Shown here one piece after another: positions 16,458-25,163 of a stretch of DNA of 64,000 bases. The stretch is from Betaproteobacteria bacterium (GTDB lineage: Bacteria; Acidobacteriota; Terriglobia; Acidiferrales; UBA7541). Numbering within the stretch: the first letter of the stretch is position 1; each line of letters opens with the position of its first letter. The translations under genes were made by a program, and so were the position numbers. Below the pieces are notes generated by a model. The model saw only the letters and a list, made by a program, of their open reading frames with translations. It had not been told where the DNA came from and did not search any database. The stretch is from contig CAJCHZ010000078.1 of NCBI GenBank assembly GCA_903970165.1, forward strand, positions 62,001-126,000, in the 5' to 3' direction.

Positions 16458-18038
16458 CTAAGGTTTCTCCGAAAAATTTACAACCTCATCTTCGAGCGGA
16501 ATTTCGTTCTTGTGAATTTCGCCTGGCCCTTTCGCGTCCGACTGCTTCCATTCCATGCCACGCCCAACAACTTCAAACGAAGCCAGCGAATACGGCAATC
16601 CTTCCGCCCCCAGCGGGGAACTCGCATTCTCGAGGTGGAAATGAAGATGCGGCTCCGTCGAATTCCCAGAATTTCCCACCAGCCCAATCACTTGCCCGCG
16701 CCGCACTTTATCTCCAAGCTTCACGCGCAACGACCCCGGCTGCAAATGCGCATAAAACGCAAAATGTCCGCCGCCAATATCAATGATCACGTGGTTTCCG
16801 CCAACTGTCTCCAACGTGATCGGCACCGCCCGTGAAGTCGCCCCGGGAATATTCTCCGGGATACCGTCCTTGGTTTCCGTAACGACTCCGTCCGCAACTG
16901 CATAGGCGTTATTGCCGTAGCAGAGGTAATTCTTGTTGTCCTTCTCATCTCCCTGAAAGGTTTTGCCGTCGTCGCGCAGCTTGACCCAATCGATGGCAAA
17001 ACGCTGGCCTATCGCGGCGTGCCCGTCGATTGGAATGAGGGCCCTTCTGTGGCCCGATGTATTCGACGGCCCATTTGCAGCTACCCAGTGATCCCCGCGC
17101 AGGGGGGAACTTATCGCAATCGCGCCCCGCCCAACAGAAATCGACGCAGTCTCAATCGTCAATTCGTCGGGATACGTCCCAACCTTTACCGTTATTTTTT
17201 GCCGGACCGTAGCCGGCACCGCTTCGAGCGTGTCCACGGTTGCCCACATATAGACGACGGCCATCGCACCCGGCTCGATCTTTGTTTTTTCCGTTGAGGC
17301 TGTGTGCCCCGGCCTCGCCAGGACTTTGTCTACGTCCGCGCCCGAATACTTCACAAGCGAACGCTCCGCGGCATCTCCTGACACCATTTCCACCTGCATC
17401 AGGCGGTGTTCCCAGCGGTCCATGTTGTTCAGGTGCAATTCATAAACGATGTGCCACTTTCCATCCGCCTGGAAAGCTGTCGGGGCAAGCGGCACAAGGA
17501 CGTCCTCGAATACGGACAGCGGTTTTTCTTTCGGACCCTCGGCGGGCTTTTGCGCAGCGGCGTCCTTCGAAGCATCATCGGTGTTTCGAACAAAATTCAG
17601 CGGCTGCCCCGGCACACCTCCTTGCGTCCACGTCCCGTTCAATTCTGTGCGGGCCGCGCTCAGGGTTCCCTCATAAACGCCGCCGACAGCGCCCACCTCA
17701 AAATGAACCGCATCGCCTTTGACGCTGATCTTTTCCAGGGGAAACGTCGAGCCTTGATCCACGCTTTGTCCTTCCCCAGAAAATTCGCCGTTCGCCGCCT
17801 TGGTGATGGTCAGGATGATGTGCAGTTTGTTGTCGCCCTCGCCCAGCGTACCCTTCCATGTTCCCGCAAAATCGCCGCCCGAAGCGGCCGCCTGCGCGAG
17901 CGCTCGGTAGGGAAGTGAAACAAATAGTGCAATCCCGAGCAGCACAACAAAGAGTGCGCCATGCCGCCCCGCAGGCAAACGACTGTGGCCTGTTTCAGCT
18001 AGCGGCAATCTCTTGTCTCTAGTTGTAATCTCGCTCAA
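16458..18038 (-). CDS. Exported M23 (LytM-type) metallopeptidase
   Basis: A 526-residue protein with an N-terminal membrane/signal segment (about residues 28-48). A lipocalin-like beta domain (GTWKGTLGEGDNKLHI) follows, then a central beta-sandwich region, and a C-terminal peptidase_M23 domain (about residues 375-490) with GNHVIIDIGGGHFAFYAHLQ-type strands and the zinc-site HLHFHLE. Such enzymes cleave peptidoglycan crosslinks or act as regulators of amidases. The start is a TTG with AAGGAG 8 bases upstream. It is the last gene of a hydrolase-methyltransferase-M23 run and follows the methyltransferase stop by 33 bases. Confidence 0.87.
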   Translation of the reverse strand: MSEITTRDKRLPLAETGHSRLPAGRHGALFVVLLGIALFVSLPYRALAQAAASGGDFAGTWKGTLGEGDNKLHIILTITKAANGEFSGEGQSVDQGSTFPLEKISVKGDAVHFEVGAVGGVYEGTLSAARTELNGTWTQGGVPGQPLNFVRNTDDASKDAAAQKPAEGPKEKPLSVFEDVLVPLAPTAFQADGKWHIVYELHLNNMDRWEHRLMQVEMVSGDAAERSLVKYSGADVDKVLARPGHTASTEKTKIEPGAMAVVYMWATVDTLEAVPATVRQKITVKVGTYPDELTIETASISVGRGAIAISSPLRGDHWVAANGPSNTSGHRRALIPIDGHAAIGQRFAIDWVKLRDDGKTFQGDEKDNKNYLCYGNNAYAVADGVVTETKDGIPENIPGATSRAVPITLETVGGNHVIIDIGGGHFAFYAHLQPGSLRVKLGDKVRRGQVIGLVGNSGNSTEPHLHFHLENASSPLGAEGLPYSLASFEVVGRGMEWKQSDAKGPGEIHKNEIPLEDEVVNFSEKP

Positions 18039-18071
18039 GATGTCTCTCCTTTTTGGCTGGCAACATTTGTT

Positions 18072-18734
18072 TCATTCTGGACGGCTATACAATACACGAT
18101 ATCGGCGGGCGGGTGGTTCTTCGTTATCAAAATAGTTTTCGAAGCTCACCTCTTTAAGCCCTGCACGGATGAATTCCGCCAGTTCCTCACGGGTCAACGG
18201 CCACGGCATCTGTCCTTCCGGCTCGCTTGCTTCCCGGCCTCTTGCAATCACGAGCAACGATCCGCCGGGCTTCAGGAACGAGGCAATTTTTTCGATCGCG
18301 GCGGTCCGCAGCGAACCTGGCAAGGCCTGCACCGTGTTCGCTTCGAAAAGGAAATCAAATTTCCGTTGCCATTCCACGGGCGGCTGAAACAAATCCGCTA
18401 CGCGATACTTCACGTTGCTTTCCGGAAATCGCTTCTTCGCGGTTCGAATCGCCGTCTCCGAAATATCAAATGCCGTCGTCCGGAATCCCCACTCGGCCAA
18501 CTCCTCGGCATCGTCGCCCAGGCCGCAGCCAATCACCAGCGCGCTCCCTCCGTCGATCTTCTGAGGCCGCGTTTTCCAAAATTCAGCCAGACCGGGATTG
18601 CCTTGCCGGTCCGCCCAGGGCACCACGCTTTTACCCTCTTCGCCTTCTCTGTAAAGCGCCTCAAACCAGCCCGTCGGGTCGCCCTTTTGCATGAACTCCT
18701 CTGCCAGTTCCCGCGCTCTAGATCGGTCTTTCAT
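18072..18734 (-). CDS. SAM-dependent methyltransferase (TPMT-like)
   Basis: A 220-residue class I methyltransferase. Motif I is ALVIGCGLGDDAEELAEWG (about residue 65), motif II/acidic residue is in TTAFDISETAI, and motif IV is near DFLFEANTVQAL. The N-terminal part WFEALYREGEEGK..VPWADRQGNP resembles the thiopurine S-methyltransferase family, which modifies small thiol or metalloid compounds. It is cytoplasmic. Its start lies 9 bases after the stop of the upstream exported hydrolase, so it is translationally linked to it. The actual acceptor is unknown. Confidence 0.87.
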   Translation of the reverse strand: MKDRSRARELAEEFMQKGDPTGWFEALYREGEEGKSVVPWADRQGNPGLAEFWKTRPQKIDGGSALVIGCGLGDDAEELAEWGFRTTAFDISETAIRTAKKRFPESNVKYRVADLFQPPVEWQRKFDFLFEANTVQALPGSLRTAAIEKIASFLKPGGSLLVIARGREASEPEGQMPWPLTREELAEFIRAGLKEVSFENYFDNEEPPARRYRVLYSRPE

Positions 18735-18743
18735 TTTTTCAGC

Positions 18744-19868
18744 CTATTTGCCTCCCCAAAGAAACTTGCTGATATTGTCATTCAGGAATTTTGCATCCGC
18801 CGGATCAGCTGCCGCTCCCGCAGGATGGCCCCACAGCGATGGAATTGGCATTAGCGTTCCCGTTTTCATGAATGCCGCCTCATATTTCGCGTCTTCCACT
18901 GGAAAATACAAATCCGTCGCCGACGGCATGTACAAAAAGGGAACCTTGATGGATCCCAGTGCCTTCTCCACGTCACCGCCAAACCCGGGTGTTGTCCCAA
19001 CGTCGTGCTTCTCCCACGTCCGCATCTGCAAGATCAAATTGTTGGCATCGGCGCCCGGAATAAAATTCGTCTTCAGGTTGTTCACGAAGCTCTCGAACGT
19101 CGTTCCGGGCTTTGAAGCTTCGCGCCACAACTCCTTTCTCCACCACTCCTGCGAAAATAGCCACGCCTCCCAGACAATCGCGAATGCTTCAATGCCTTTT
19201 TTGGGTTCCTCCGTGTAATCGCCGTTTGCGAATACCGGATCGGTCGTAATGGCGTTAATCTCGCTCTCCAACCGCACGATGCCGTGTCCGTACGTTTTCG
19301 CCGTTCCCGAAGTAGCCACAATCCGGTCCGCAAACGTCGGGTAACTCACCGCCCACTGAAACGCCTGCTGCGCCCCCATCGAAAATCCCACGACCGCGCG
19401 TATGTGCGTGACCTTCAGCTCCTCCGTAAGCAGGCGATGCACGGCCTCAACATTGTCGCGAATCGTCGTCACGGGGAATCTCGGCCCATGAAACGGCTCC
19501 GGCGTGTTGCTTGGCGAAGACGAGTTCCCATTTCCAAACAATTCCGTCGCCACGAGAAACAATTTCGCGGGGTCAAGCGCTTTGTCCGGCCCAATCAACC
19601 ACTCATACCCATGAAAGTTGGCCATGTAATGGGAAGGCAATAGCACCACGTTGTCCTTCGCGTCATTCAAATGCCCGTAGGTTCCATAAACCAGACGCAC
19701 CTGCGGCAACGTGACGCCGCTCTCCGTCTTGAAATTGGCAATCACAAACTCGTGCTTTTCCGCGGGAGGTCCCTTTTTCTCCGCGTTTTCTTGAGCCGCA
19801 ACTCGAGGTCCAAGAAGCGCCAACAAAGCGGGTAAGAGTAGCCCAGCCTTTTTTATTTTCGAATTCAT
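18744..19868 (-). CDS. Exported alpha/beta hydrolase, homoserine O-acetyltransferase-like
   Basis: The start at 19868 (MNSKIKKAG) is set by GGGAG 7 bases upstream; the open frame extends further but the extra sequence is not protein-like. A signal peptide covers residues 1-26. The body is a MetX-like alpha/beta hydrolase: VRLVYGTYGHLN, PSHYMANFHGYEWLIG, DNVEAVHRLL, nucleophile elbow VGFSMGAQQAFQW (Ser), an Asp in PSATDLYFPVED and a His in PSLWGHPAG. Cytoplasmic MetX acetylates homoserine, but this protein is exported and lies with a methyltransferase and a cell-wall peptidase, so an esterase or acyltransferase role outside methionine synthesis is more likely. Confidence 0.85.
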   Translation of the reverse strand: MNSKIKKAGLLLPALLALLGPRVAAQENAEKKGPPAEKHEFVIANFKTESGVTLPQVRLVYGTYGHLNDAKDNVVLLPSHYMANFHGYEWLIGPDKALDPAKLFLVATELFGNGNSSSPSNTPEPFHGPRFPVTTIRDNVEAVHRLLTEELKVTHIRAVVGFSMGAQQAFQWAVSYPTFADRIVATSGTAKTYGHGIVRLESEINAITTDPVFANGDYTEEPKKGIEAFAIVWEAWLFSQEWWRKELWREASKPGTTFESFVNNLKTNFIPGADANNLILQMRTWEKHDVGTTPGFGGDVEKALGSIKVPFLYMPSATDLYFPVEDAKYEAAFMKTGTLMPIPSLWGHPAGAAADPADAKFLNDNISKFLWGGK

Positions 19869-20188
19869 CAAAACGCTCCCATTCTCCGCGGCGCGACACC
19901 ACGACCAAATCAAGTGTAGGAGCACGCTAAAATGTGCTCGCTGCCAGCCACCATCGCCACGTATCCTACCACCAGAGCCTTCCCTGCAATCCCGCACAAA
20001 CCGCATCCGGCGAATCACGCAAACAGCAGAATCGCCAACTCCAAAGGGTTCACGCGTCGCCCTTCCGGTCGCGCAACCTGCATCACAATTAACCCTGGTT
20101 CTACTAGTTATGATTTGGGCGAATCGCAAGCGACGAGGCCCCGTTCCGTCGTAACATCAATAAGCAAGGGATTCTTTGGAGCCAATCA
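19869..20188. other. Divergent intergenic region, 320 bases, nothing firmly recognised
   Basis: Lies between the exported hydrolase (minus) and PilZ (plus). I see only a weak 6-bp hairpin, GAGCAC (19920-19925) with GTGCTC (19934-19939), and a TATGAT hexamer at 20109-20114 that could be a -10 for the PilZ gene, without a convincing -35. Confidence 0.4.
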
Positions 20189-20524
20189 TTGGGAGCTGAA
20201 CGACGTCGCACGCCCAGGTACACTTTCATCGCCAGCGCCGAGCTTATTGAGGAGGCTTCGGATGTGCGCATTGCCACGCGCGTCAGCGAGCTGAGCCTCT
20301 ATGGCTGTTACCTGGACATGATGAATCCATTTCCTGTGGGAACTCTGGTAGTTGTGAAGATTTCCGCAGGCGACGCCTATTTCGAGTCCAAGTCAAAAAT
20401 CGTCTACGCCCAGACAAACATGGGCGCAGGTGTTGTTTTTCTGGAGACGGCGGATCAATACAAGCCGGTTTTGGAGCGGTGGCTTGACGAAGCCGGACGC
20501 ACGCAGAAGAATCGCGTCGGCTAA
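20189..20524 (+). CDS. PilZ domain protein
   Basis: A 111-residue single-domain protein. The c-di-GMP-binding signature is present as RRRTPRY near the N-terminus (RxxxR) and as ELSLYGCYLDM at about residue 32 (the D/NxSxxG position is ExSxxG, a conservative change). The rest follows the PilZ beta-barrel pattern, ending GVVFLETADQYKPVLERWL. It probably acts as a c-di-GMP receptor. The start is a TTG preceded by GGAG 8 bases upstream. No diguanylate cyclase is in this window. Confidence 0.82.
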   Translation: MGAERRRTPRYTFIASAELIEEASDVRIATRVSELSLYGCYLDMMNPFPVGTLVVVKISAGDAYFESKSKIVYAQTNMGAGVVFLETADQYKPVLERWLDEAGRTQKNRVG

Positions 20525-20558
20525 GCTTATTTTTGACACGCCGCTCTGCGCACGGGCG

Positions 20559-21068
20559 CTATTTATTGCGCGATTTCTCCTGCTGATCCACCGCGTCGTG
20601 CAAACCTTCCAGCAGCTTGCTCTTTTCCTGGGCGTTGTTTGTTTTCCGCACCTCGCCCCATAGAGTGTCTCCGCTTTTTGGCTCGAGCAGTGTAATTCGC
20701 GTGCAGCCCGGCGGCGCAAGCTCATCTCCGGCGGCGGGATTTTCGTTCACAGGTTTCGGATCGTATTTATCACTGGCATCGCTTCCAGGAACGAATTTCA
20801 CGACGCTACTCCCGGTAAACCGTAGAACCAGATCGGCCTTCTGTTGCGTGTCTACAATTTCGTATCGTCCCCACTTGGTTAGTCCCATGTACGCGTCATG
20901 CTGGATTTCCGCGTCATTGGTCTGGTTGTCCACGTAAATTGTCCTGGCGGAAAGAACTTTCGATGGCAATGCTGCGCGTTTGTCTCGCGCTTGCGCTAGT
21001 CCAAAGTCGAAAAGCAGGATCGCCAGCACCATTGTCGCGACGGGAAAAAAGTACTTCATCTTTTTCAT
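20559..21068 (-). CDS. Exported hypothetical protein
   Basis: About 169 residues from the ATG at 21068 (MKKMKYFFPV). I chose this start because the lysine-rich N-terminus followed by a hydrophobic core (residues 6-24) is a good signal peptide and a GGGG stretch lies upstream. The mature part contains YVDNQT, WGRYEIVDTQQKADLVLRF, a Lys/Asp/Pro-rich linker and a final ITLLEPKSGDTLWGE strand. This pattern resembles acidobacterial secreted proteins that carry a 'KADLVL' beta-domain; the function is unknown. It converges with PilZ, 34 bases away. Confidence 0.72.
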   Translation of the reverse strand: MKKMKYFFPVATMVLAILLFDFGLAQARDKRAALPSKVLSARTIYVDNQTNDAEIQHDAYMGLTKWGRYEIVDTQQKADLVLRFTGSSVVKFVPGSDASDKYDPKPVNENPAAGDELAPPGCTRITLLEPKSGDTLWGEVRKTNNAQEKSKLLEGLHDAVDQQEKSRNK

Positions 21069-21286
21069 GAAGACACCCCGGTCTTTAGATTCCTGAAGCT
21101 GCCCCACTTTAGGAGCTCTCCTCACCCTGCGTAACTGGACGTGCGACGCGAAAAAGGCCACCCGCCGCGCGATAGCTGCACCTGCCCACACAGTCAGTGA
21201 AATCAGTCTTGAAAGGCCCGGAATTAGCCAGCTACCCACGCGCCAAGCATGTTCCTAAGCGGTTAAGTTCTGTGCTAAATATCCCG

Positions 21287-21535
21287 ATGCCAAGGGTCTT
21301 GTGGTTTGGCAAGCTACGAGTCGTCCTTTATATCAATGGCCATAGACCCGCGCACATCCACGTGATTGGGAATGGTTGCGAGGCAGTGTTTGACATTCAC
21401 TGTCCAGCAGGGCCAGTAAGCGTTCGAGAGAACTACGGATTCAAGCGAAAAGAAATTGCGCGCCTTACGGAAGGTCTGACAGAGCATGTAATAGGGTTGT
21501 GCAGCTCATGGGAGGAAATTCATGGCGAAGGGTGA
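21287..21535 (+). CDS. DUF4160 domain protein (putative toxin-antitoxin partner)
   Basis: 82 residues from the ATG at 21287 (MPRVLWFGKLRVVLYINGH). The PAHIHV motif at about residues 22-27 is the DUF4160 hallmark. The C-terminal helix ends LCSSWEEIHGEG. These small proteins are usually encoded next to a DUF2442 protein, as here, and the pair has been proposed as a toxin-antitoxin-like module; the activity is unproven. Its last 14 bases overlap the start of the DUF2442 gene, typical of such pairs. Confidence 0.8.
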   Translation: MPRVLWFGKLRVVLYINGHRPAHIHVIGNGCEAVFDIHCPAGPVSVRENYGFKRKEIARLTEGLTEHVIGLCSSWEEIHGEG

Positions 21536-21939
21536 TGGGTTTGATCTGGCGAACAAGCGCGCCCGGCATTTTGCAGGCGACGGCACCCAGAGCTCTAGCC
21601 GTTCATTACGATCGCAGGATCGGGCGGATAGTCATTCACCTTAACTCTGGATCGGATGTCGCTTTTTCTCCGCGCGACGCGCAAGGACTTGAAAATGCCA
21701 GGGCATATGAGCTTGAGGAAATCGAGATCAGTCCTTCCGGTCTTGGTATTCACTTTCCAAAGCTGGACGTGGATATTTACGTGCCGGCCTTGCTCGAAGG
21801 CTTTCTCGGTTCCAGAAAGTGGATAGCAGCAAGGCTCGGAGCGGCGGGAGGAAAATCCAGGAGCGCGGCCAAGCGAATGGCCTCAAAAAGGAATGGCAAA
21901 CTGGGAGGCAGGCCTCGAAAGGCTTTGGCTAAAGTCTGA
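21522..21939 (+). pseudogene. DUF2442 protein gene with apparent frameshift
   Basis: The natural start is the ATG at 21522, with GGAGG 7 bases upstream and a 14-base overlap with the DUF4160 gene. It encodes MAKGDGFDLANKRARHF, the usual N-terminus of this DUF2442 group. After about 21572 the homologous sequence continues one base later, in another frame, as QATAPRALAVHYDRRIGRIVI and onward through LDVDIYVPALLEGFLGSRKW and a basic C-terminal tail. The original frame ends at a TAA at 21642-21644. One extra base in CATTTTGCAGG explains everything. It may be a true mutation, a sequencing or assembly error, or programmed frameshifting. Confidence 0.65.
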
Positions 21940-22116
21940 AACCGGATCAAAAGAGCGAAGTTGCTTTTCGCCCTGTCCGCGCGTTCAGGTTTGCAACTGC
22001 GCAAACCAAACTTTTTCGGCGTTGCCCGTGTTTGCCGCGCGCGACTAGAGTTGAGGCACATTGGTCCCCCCCACCCTGGACTCAATCACGTCTTTGTGTG
22101 AATTCAGGGAGGGATT

Positions 22117-22584
22117 ATGTGGACCAAGCAGCAAACGCTCACCGATACGCCCGTAGCATCTCCGTCAGCAGTCCAGACACCCGCATCCAACGTCGCAGCA
22201 CTCAACGTACCCTCTCCGCAGCGGACGGGGAGCCCGAAACATTTTGCTTCTGCACGCCTGGGCTCCAGCCTAGAAATCAAAGGACAAATCACGGGCAACG
22301 AAGATCTGCAGATTGACGGCATCGTGGACGGACCAATTTCGCTGACAGGACACGAACTCACGGTCGGCGCGGACGCGCAGCTCCATTCGGAAATTCACGC
22401 CGGCGAGGTGGTCGTTTACGGCAAGGTTGTCGGCAACGTGCATTCGCGTGGCCGGGTGGAAATCAAGCAGGAAGGATCCGTTACCGGCGATATTGCTTCC
22501 GCGCGCATAAGCATCGAAGATGGCGCGCACTTCAAGGGTCGCATCGAAATCGATCCAGCAAAATCCCAGGTAGCAGCAGATTAA
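22117..22584 (+). CDS. Bactofilin (polymer-forming cytoskeletal protein)
   Basis: A 155-residue bactofilin. A disordered Ser/Pro/Thr-rich N-terminus (about 45 residues) is followed by the right-handed beta-helix: LGSSLEIKGQITGNEDLQIDG, then VDGPISL, LTVGADAQLHSEIHAGEVVVYGKVVGNVHSRGRVEI and DIASARISIEDGAHFKGRIEID. Bactofilins polymerise without nucleotide at the membrane and organise cell-wall or motility functions. GGGAGGG precedes the ATG. It converges with the PASTA gene 44 bases away. Confidence 0.93.
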   Translation: MWTKQQTLTDTPVASPSAVQTPASNVAALNVPSPQRTGSPKHFASARLGSSLEIKGQITGNEDLQIDGIVDGPISLTGHELTVGADAQLHSEIHAGEVVVYGKVVGNVHSRGRVEIKQEGSVTGDIASARISIEDGAHFKGRIEIDPAKSQVAAD

Positions 22585-22628
22585 CCGATGTCCGCGGACC
22601 GCTGGAAAGATCTGCCTCGACTGGCAGA

Positions 22629-23348
22629 CTAGTTGGCGACAGTGAGTTCAATGGTGGTCGAACTGGGTATGCGCTGGCCGGCTAGCGGAGCTTGATCGAT
22701 GACCGCCCCGTGCGGCCACTGTGCCGCGGAGACGTAGTTGACCTTGCGGCGAAGGCCAGCGACGTCGAGGCGATGCTGTGCGTCCACTTCATTCAACCCG
22801 ACAAGATGCGGCATGACATAGGCTGTTTCGCGCTGACCGGCGGAGACGAGAACGTCGACTCGCGGGCTCGAAGCGCCGGCGCCAGGGCGCGGCGTTTGCT
22901 GGATCACGGTGTCAGCGGGATCGTCGGGCAAGGTGATCGCGGAAACTTCGCCGACTTGCAGGCTGCTGCGCAGCAATTGAATGCGCGACGCGCGCAGCGA
23001 ATTTCCTTCGAGTAGCGGAATCTGCAGCTGGCGCTGGCCAAGGCTCAGAACCACGTGAGCCTGCTGCGAGACTTTCATCAACATTCCCGGCGGCGGGCTC
23101 TGCCGAACGACGGCGTTAATGGGAAACTCGCTGTAAATGTGGTCAGCGACGCGCAGGACGAGGCCGTGGGAGATAAGCAGACCGTTCGCTTCGGCGACAT
23201 TCTTGCCGACTAAATTGGGCATCGTGGTTTCGCGCCCATGAATCGCGATGCGCATAGCAGTGATGGCGCTGAGAAACGCCGCCGCCGCCAGGATGAAAAC
23301 CAGCAGCGACATTCTTGTCACCCATTCGAGGCGTTCTCTGAGAGTCAT
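22629..23348 (-). CDS. Membrane-anchored triple-PASTA protein
   Basis: 239 residues. A single N-terminal transmembrane helix (about 13-37) is followed by three PASTA repeats: one from MPNLVGKNVAEANGLL, one from IPLLEGNSLRASRIQLL and one from MPHLVGLNEVDAQHRL, each ending in a short VxVxS-type strand. PASTA domains usually sense or bind peptidoglycan at the C-termini of PBPs and Ser/Thr kinases, but here there is no kinase or transpeptidase domain. It lies 93 bases downstream of the TldE-like gene, beyond a large hairpin, so it may be transcribed separately. Confidence 0.9.
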   Translation of the reverse strand: MTLRERLEWVTRMSLLVFILAAAAFLSAITAMRIAIHGRETTMPNLVGKNVAEANGLLISHGLVLRVADHIYSEFPINAVVRQSPPPGMLMKVSQQAHVVLSLGQRQLQIPLLEGNSLRASRIQLLRSSLQVGEVSAITLPDDPADTVIQQTPRPGAGASSPRVDVLVSAGQRETAYVMPHLVGLNEVDAQHRLDVAGLRRKVNYVSAAQWPHGAVIDQAPLAGQRIPSSTTIELTVAN

Positions 23349-23391
23349 GGGAGTTGGCTGAGTTCAGGCAACACTAATAATAAAGCAAGCT

Positions 23392-23433
23392 GAAACTCGA
23401 AATACGAAATTCGATTTTCGTATTTCGAGTTTC
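23392..23433. repeat. Large AT-rich palindrome / hairpin
   Basis: GAAACTCGAAATACGAAA (23392-23409) and its exact reverse complement (23416-23433) enclose a 6-nt loop, TTCGAT: a perfect 18-bp stem. It lies between the end of the TldE-like gene and the start of the PASTA gene, both on the minus strand, so it may terminate the aroC-to-TldE run. The TTCGAAAT-type word also occurs at about 46672-46687, so it could belong to a dispersed intergenic repeat. Confidence 0.6.
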
Positions 23434-23441
23434 GCATTTCG

Positions 23442-25163
23442 TTACTTTTTCAGCGGCGGCGCGGAATAATCCGGCAATTTGTCTTTACTCGTGTCGGCGC
23501 GCTTGACTTCAAGTTCGTCGAAAAGCAGTGAGGGGCAAATGACCGTCGTGGGCACCCCGCCGGATCGGTTGCTGACCAGAGGGTCGTTGCCGACCGCAAT
23601 GAGATTGCTGCGCAGGGCGCGAACATCGAGTTCGCTAAAGACTGCGCCGCGCACCAATTCCTCGTGGCCATCCGGGTAGGCGCGATACAGCAGGCGCGGA
23701 GAATTCCCCGGACCAAGCGTGTCCACGCGATACGCATACGGCTTGCCCTGATCCGTGACCATCTGCACGATCTTCTTCTTCAGCTCTTCCGGGGGCTGTG
23801 CTTCGGCGCTCTTAAGCAGCAGCACTCCAAGGCTGGGGGCAGGGAACGATCCTGGCGCAGCGCGCCCGTGGCCATTGGAACTCGGAAAATCCCGCACGGG
23901 CTGGCGGCCCAGCAAATAATTGTTCAACATGCCGTTCTCGATCACGTTTACCGTCTTCGCCTTCACGCCTTCGTCGTCCACCTCGTAACTTCCGATAAGC
24001 GTGTGGCCCTGAAATTCCTTCAGCGTAGGATCGTCGATAAGTGTTAGAAAGCTGGGCAGCACGCGTGTTTTGTAACTGGTTGCAAACGCCCCGATGGTGC
24101 GGTTCGGCCTGCCCGGTTGCGGTTTGCGCCCCACAACGTTCGACCCCACGAGCGACGCTATGACGTCGTCTGCGGCATCCGGCGCAAAAAGCACCGGCCC
24201 GCGGTATTCTTCCTCAACGATTGGCGCCTTGCGAAGGGCCATTACGGTATCGAGAGCTTGTTTCACATCGGCCAGAAGTTTTTCCCGTGACGGCAGTTCT
24301 TCCGCCCGGCCCACCGTCCAATAAGGATTGCGGGTCAGGCGCATTCCATCTTCCGCTTGTGCGGAACTGTTGAGTTGCAGGTTGTACGTGGTCTGGCCGT
24401 TGCGGGTTATTGTCCCTTCCGAGGTCACGAAGTATTCGTTGACGGAGCTGAATCGCGCAGACGCAGTGACCGACTGTATTTCCGGATACTGCCGGTAAAG
24501 ATCGGTCATGTCTTCCAGAGTCTTGCGCCAGGAGGCTTCGTCCACTTTCAAGGAAACTGTAGGTTCGATGGCGTGGATGACAGGTTCTTTGGAGAAGTCG
24601 TCAACCGGATTCGGGTCGGGACTGAATCGCTTCATTTCCGATTGTTTGTCCGCGAGGGCCTGGCCAGCGGCTTTGTAAGCTTCATCGGTGGTCAGCCAAA
24701 TCTGATGACGCAAAGCGATCGGATCATTGTCGAGCGGCAGAATGTTCGTTTCGCCCATGCCCTGGCCGAAGTAGCTGTCCTGCTTGTAGTCGCCAACGCG
24801 AACAACCACGCGCAGAATGCGCAAATGCACGCGCTGGCTTTCGCGCAGCGCCCCAAACGCGGCCTCCGCGTCGTAGTCATCCACATCGTTCACTCGATAT
24901 TCGATGTAATAGGGCGCCTGGACCTGATCGATCTTCAGCTGAGCTTTCGAGCGGTCGAGTTCCGTAAGAAGCGCTTCGAGCAAACCATCGCCCGCCGCGG
25001 CAGCATGTGGCGCGGCTGCGTCCGTGTCAGCAGGAGCGGGAATTGCCCACGTTGTGTTTGACGCGTCATCATGCGTAGCGGCACGCAGATGCGACACGCC
25101 AAGGAATAAGGACGCCGCGAGAAGCGATCCGGTTAGTGTGGTCAGCGTGCGCGCAATTTTCAT
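23442..25163 (-). CDS. Exported TldD/PmbA-family protein lacking the zinc motif (TldE-like)
   Basis: 573 residues with a signal peptide (about 1-28). The fold is TldD/PmbA: RVNDVDDYDAEAAFGALRESQRV in the N-terminal half, and TLIDDPTLKEFQGHTLIGSYEVDDEGV plus SSNGHGR in the C-terminal half. The position where the upstream paralog has HEVLGHRLEGH is replaced here by sequence without the two histidines (VIASLVGSNVVGRK), so it is probably catalytically inactive, as TldE/PmbA is in the TldD-TldE heterodimer. Its ATG overlaps the upstream gene's stop by 4 bases, fitting a coexpressed heterodimer. Export is unusual for this family. Confidence 0.85.
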   Translation of the reverse strand: MKIARTLTTLTGSLLAASLFLGVSHLRAATHDDASNTTWAIPAPADTDAAAPHAAAAGDGLLEALLTELDRSKAQLKIDQVQAPYYIEYRVNDVDDYDAEAAFGALRESQRVHLRILRVVVRVGDYKQDSYFGQGMGETNILPLDNDPIALRHQIWLTTDEAYKAAGQALADKQSEMKRFSPDPNPVDDFSKEPVIHAIEPTVSLKVDEASWRKTLEDMTDLYRQYPEIQSVTASARFSSVNEYFVTSEGTITRNGQTTYNLQLNSSAQAEDGMRLTRNPYWTVGRAEELPSREKLLADVKQALDTVMALRKAPIVEEEYRGPVLFAPDAADDVIASLVGSNVVGRKPQPGRPNRTIGAFATSYKTRVLPSFLTLIDDPTLKEFQGHTLIGSYEVDDEGVKAKTVNVIENGMLNNYLLGRQPVRDFPSSNGHGRAAPGSFPAPSLGVLLLKSAEAQPPEELKKKIVQMVTDQGKPYAYRVDTLGPGNSPRLLYRAYPDGHEELVRGAVFSELDVRALRSNLIAVGNDPLVSNRSGGVPTTVICPSLLFDELEVKRADTSKDKLPDYSAPPLKK

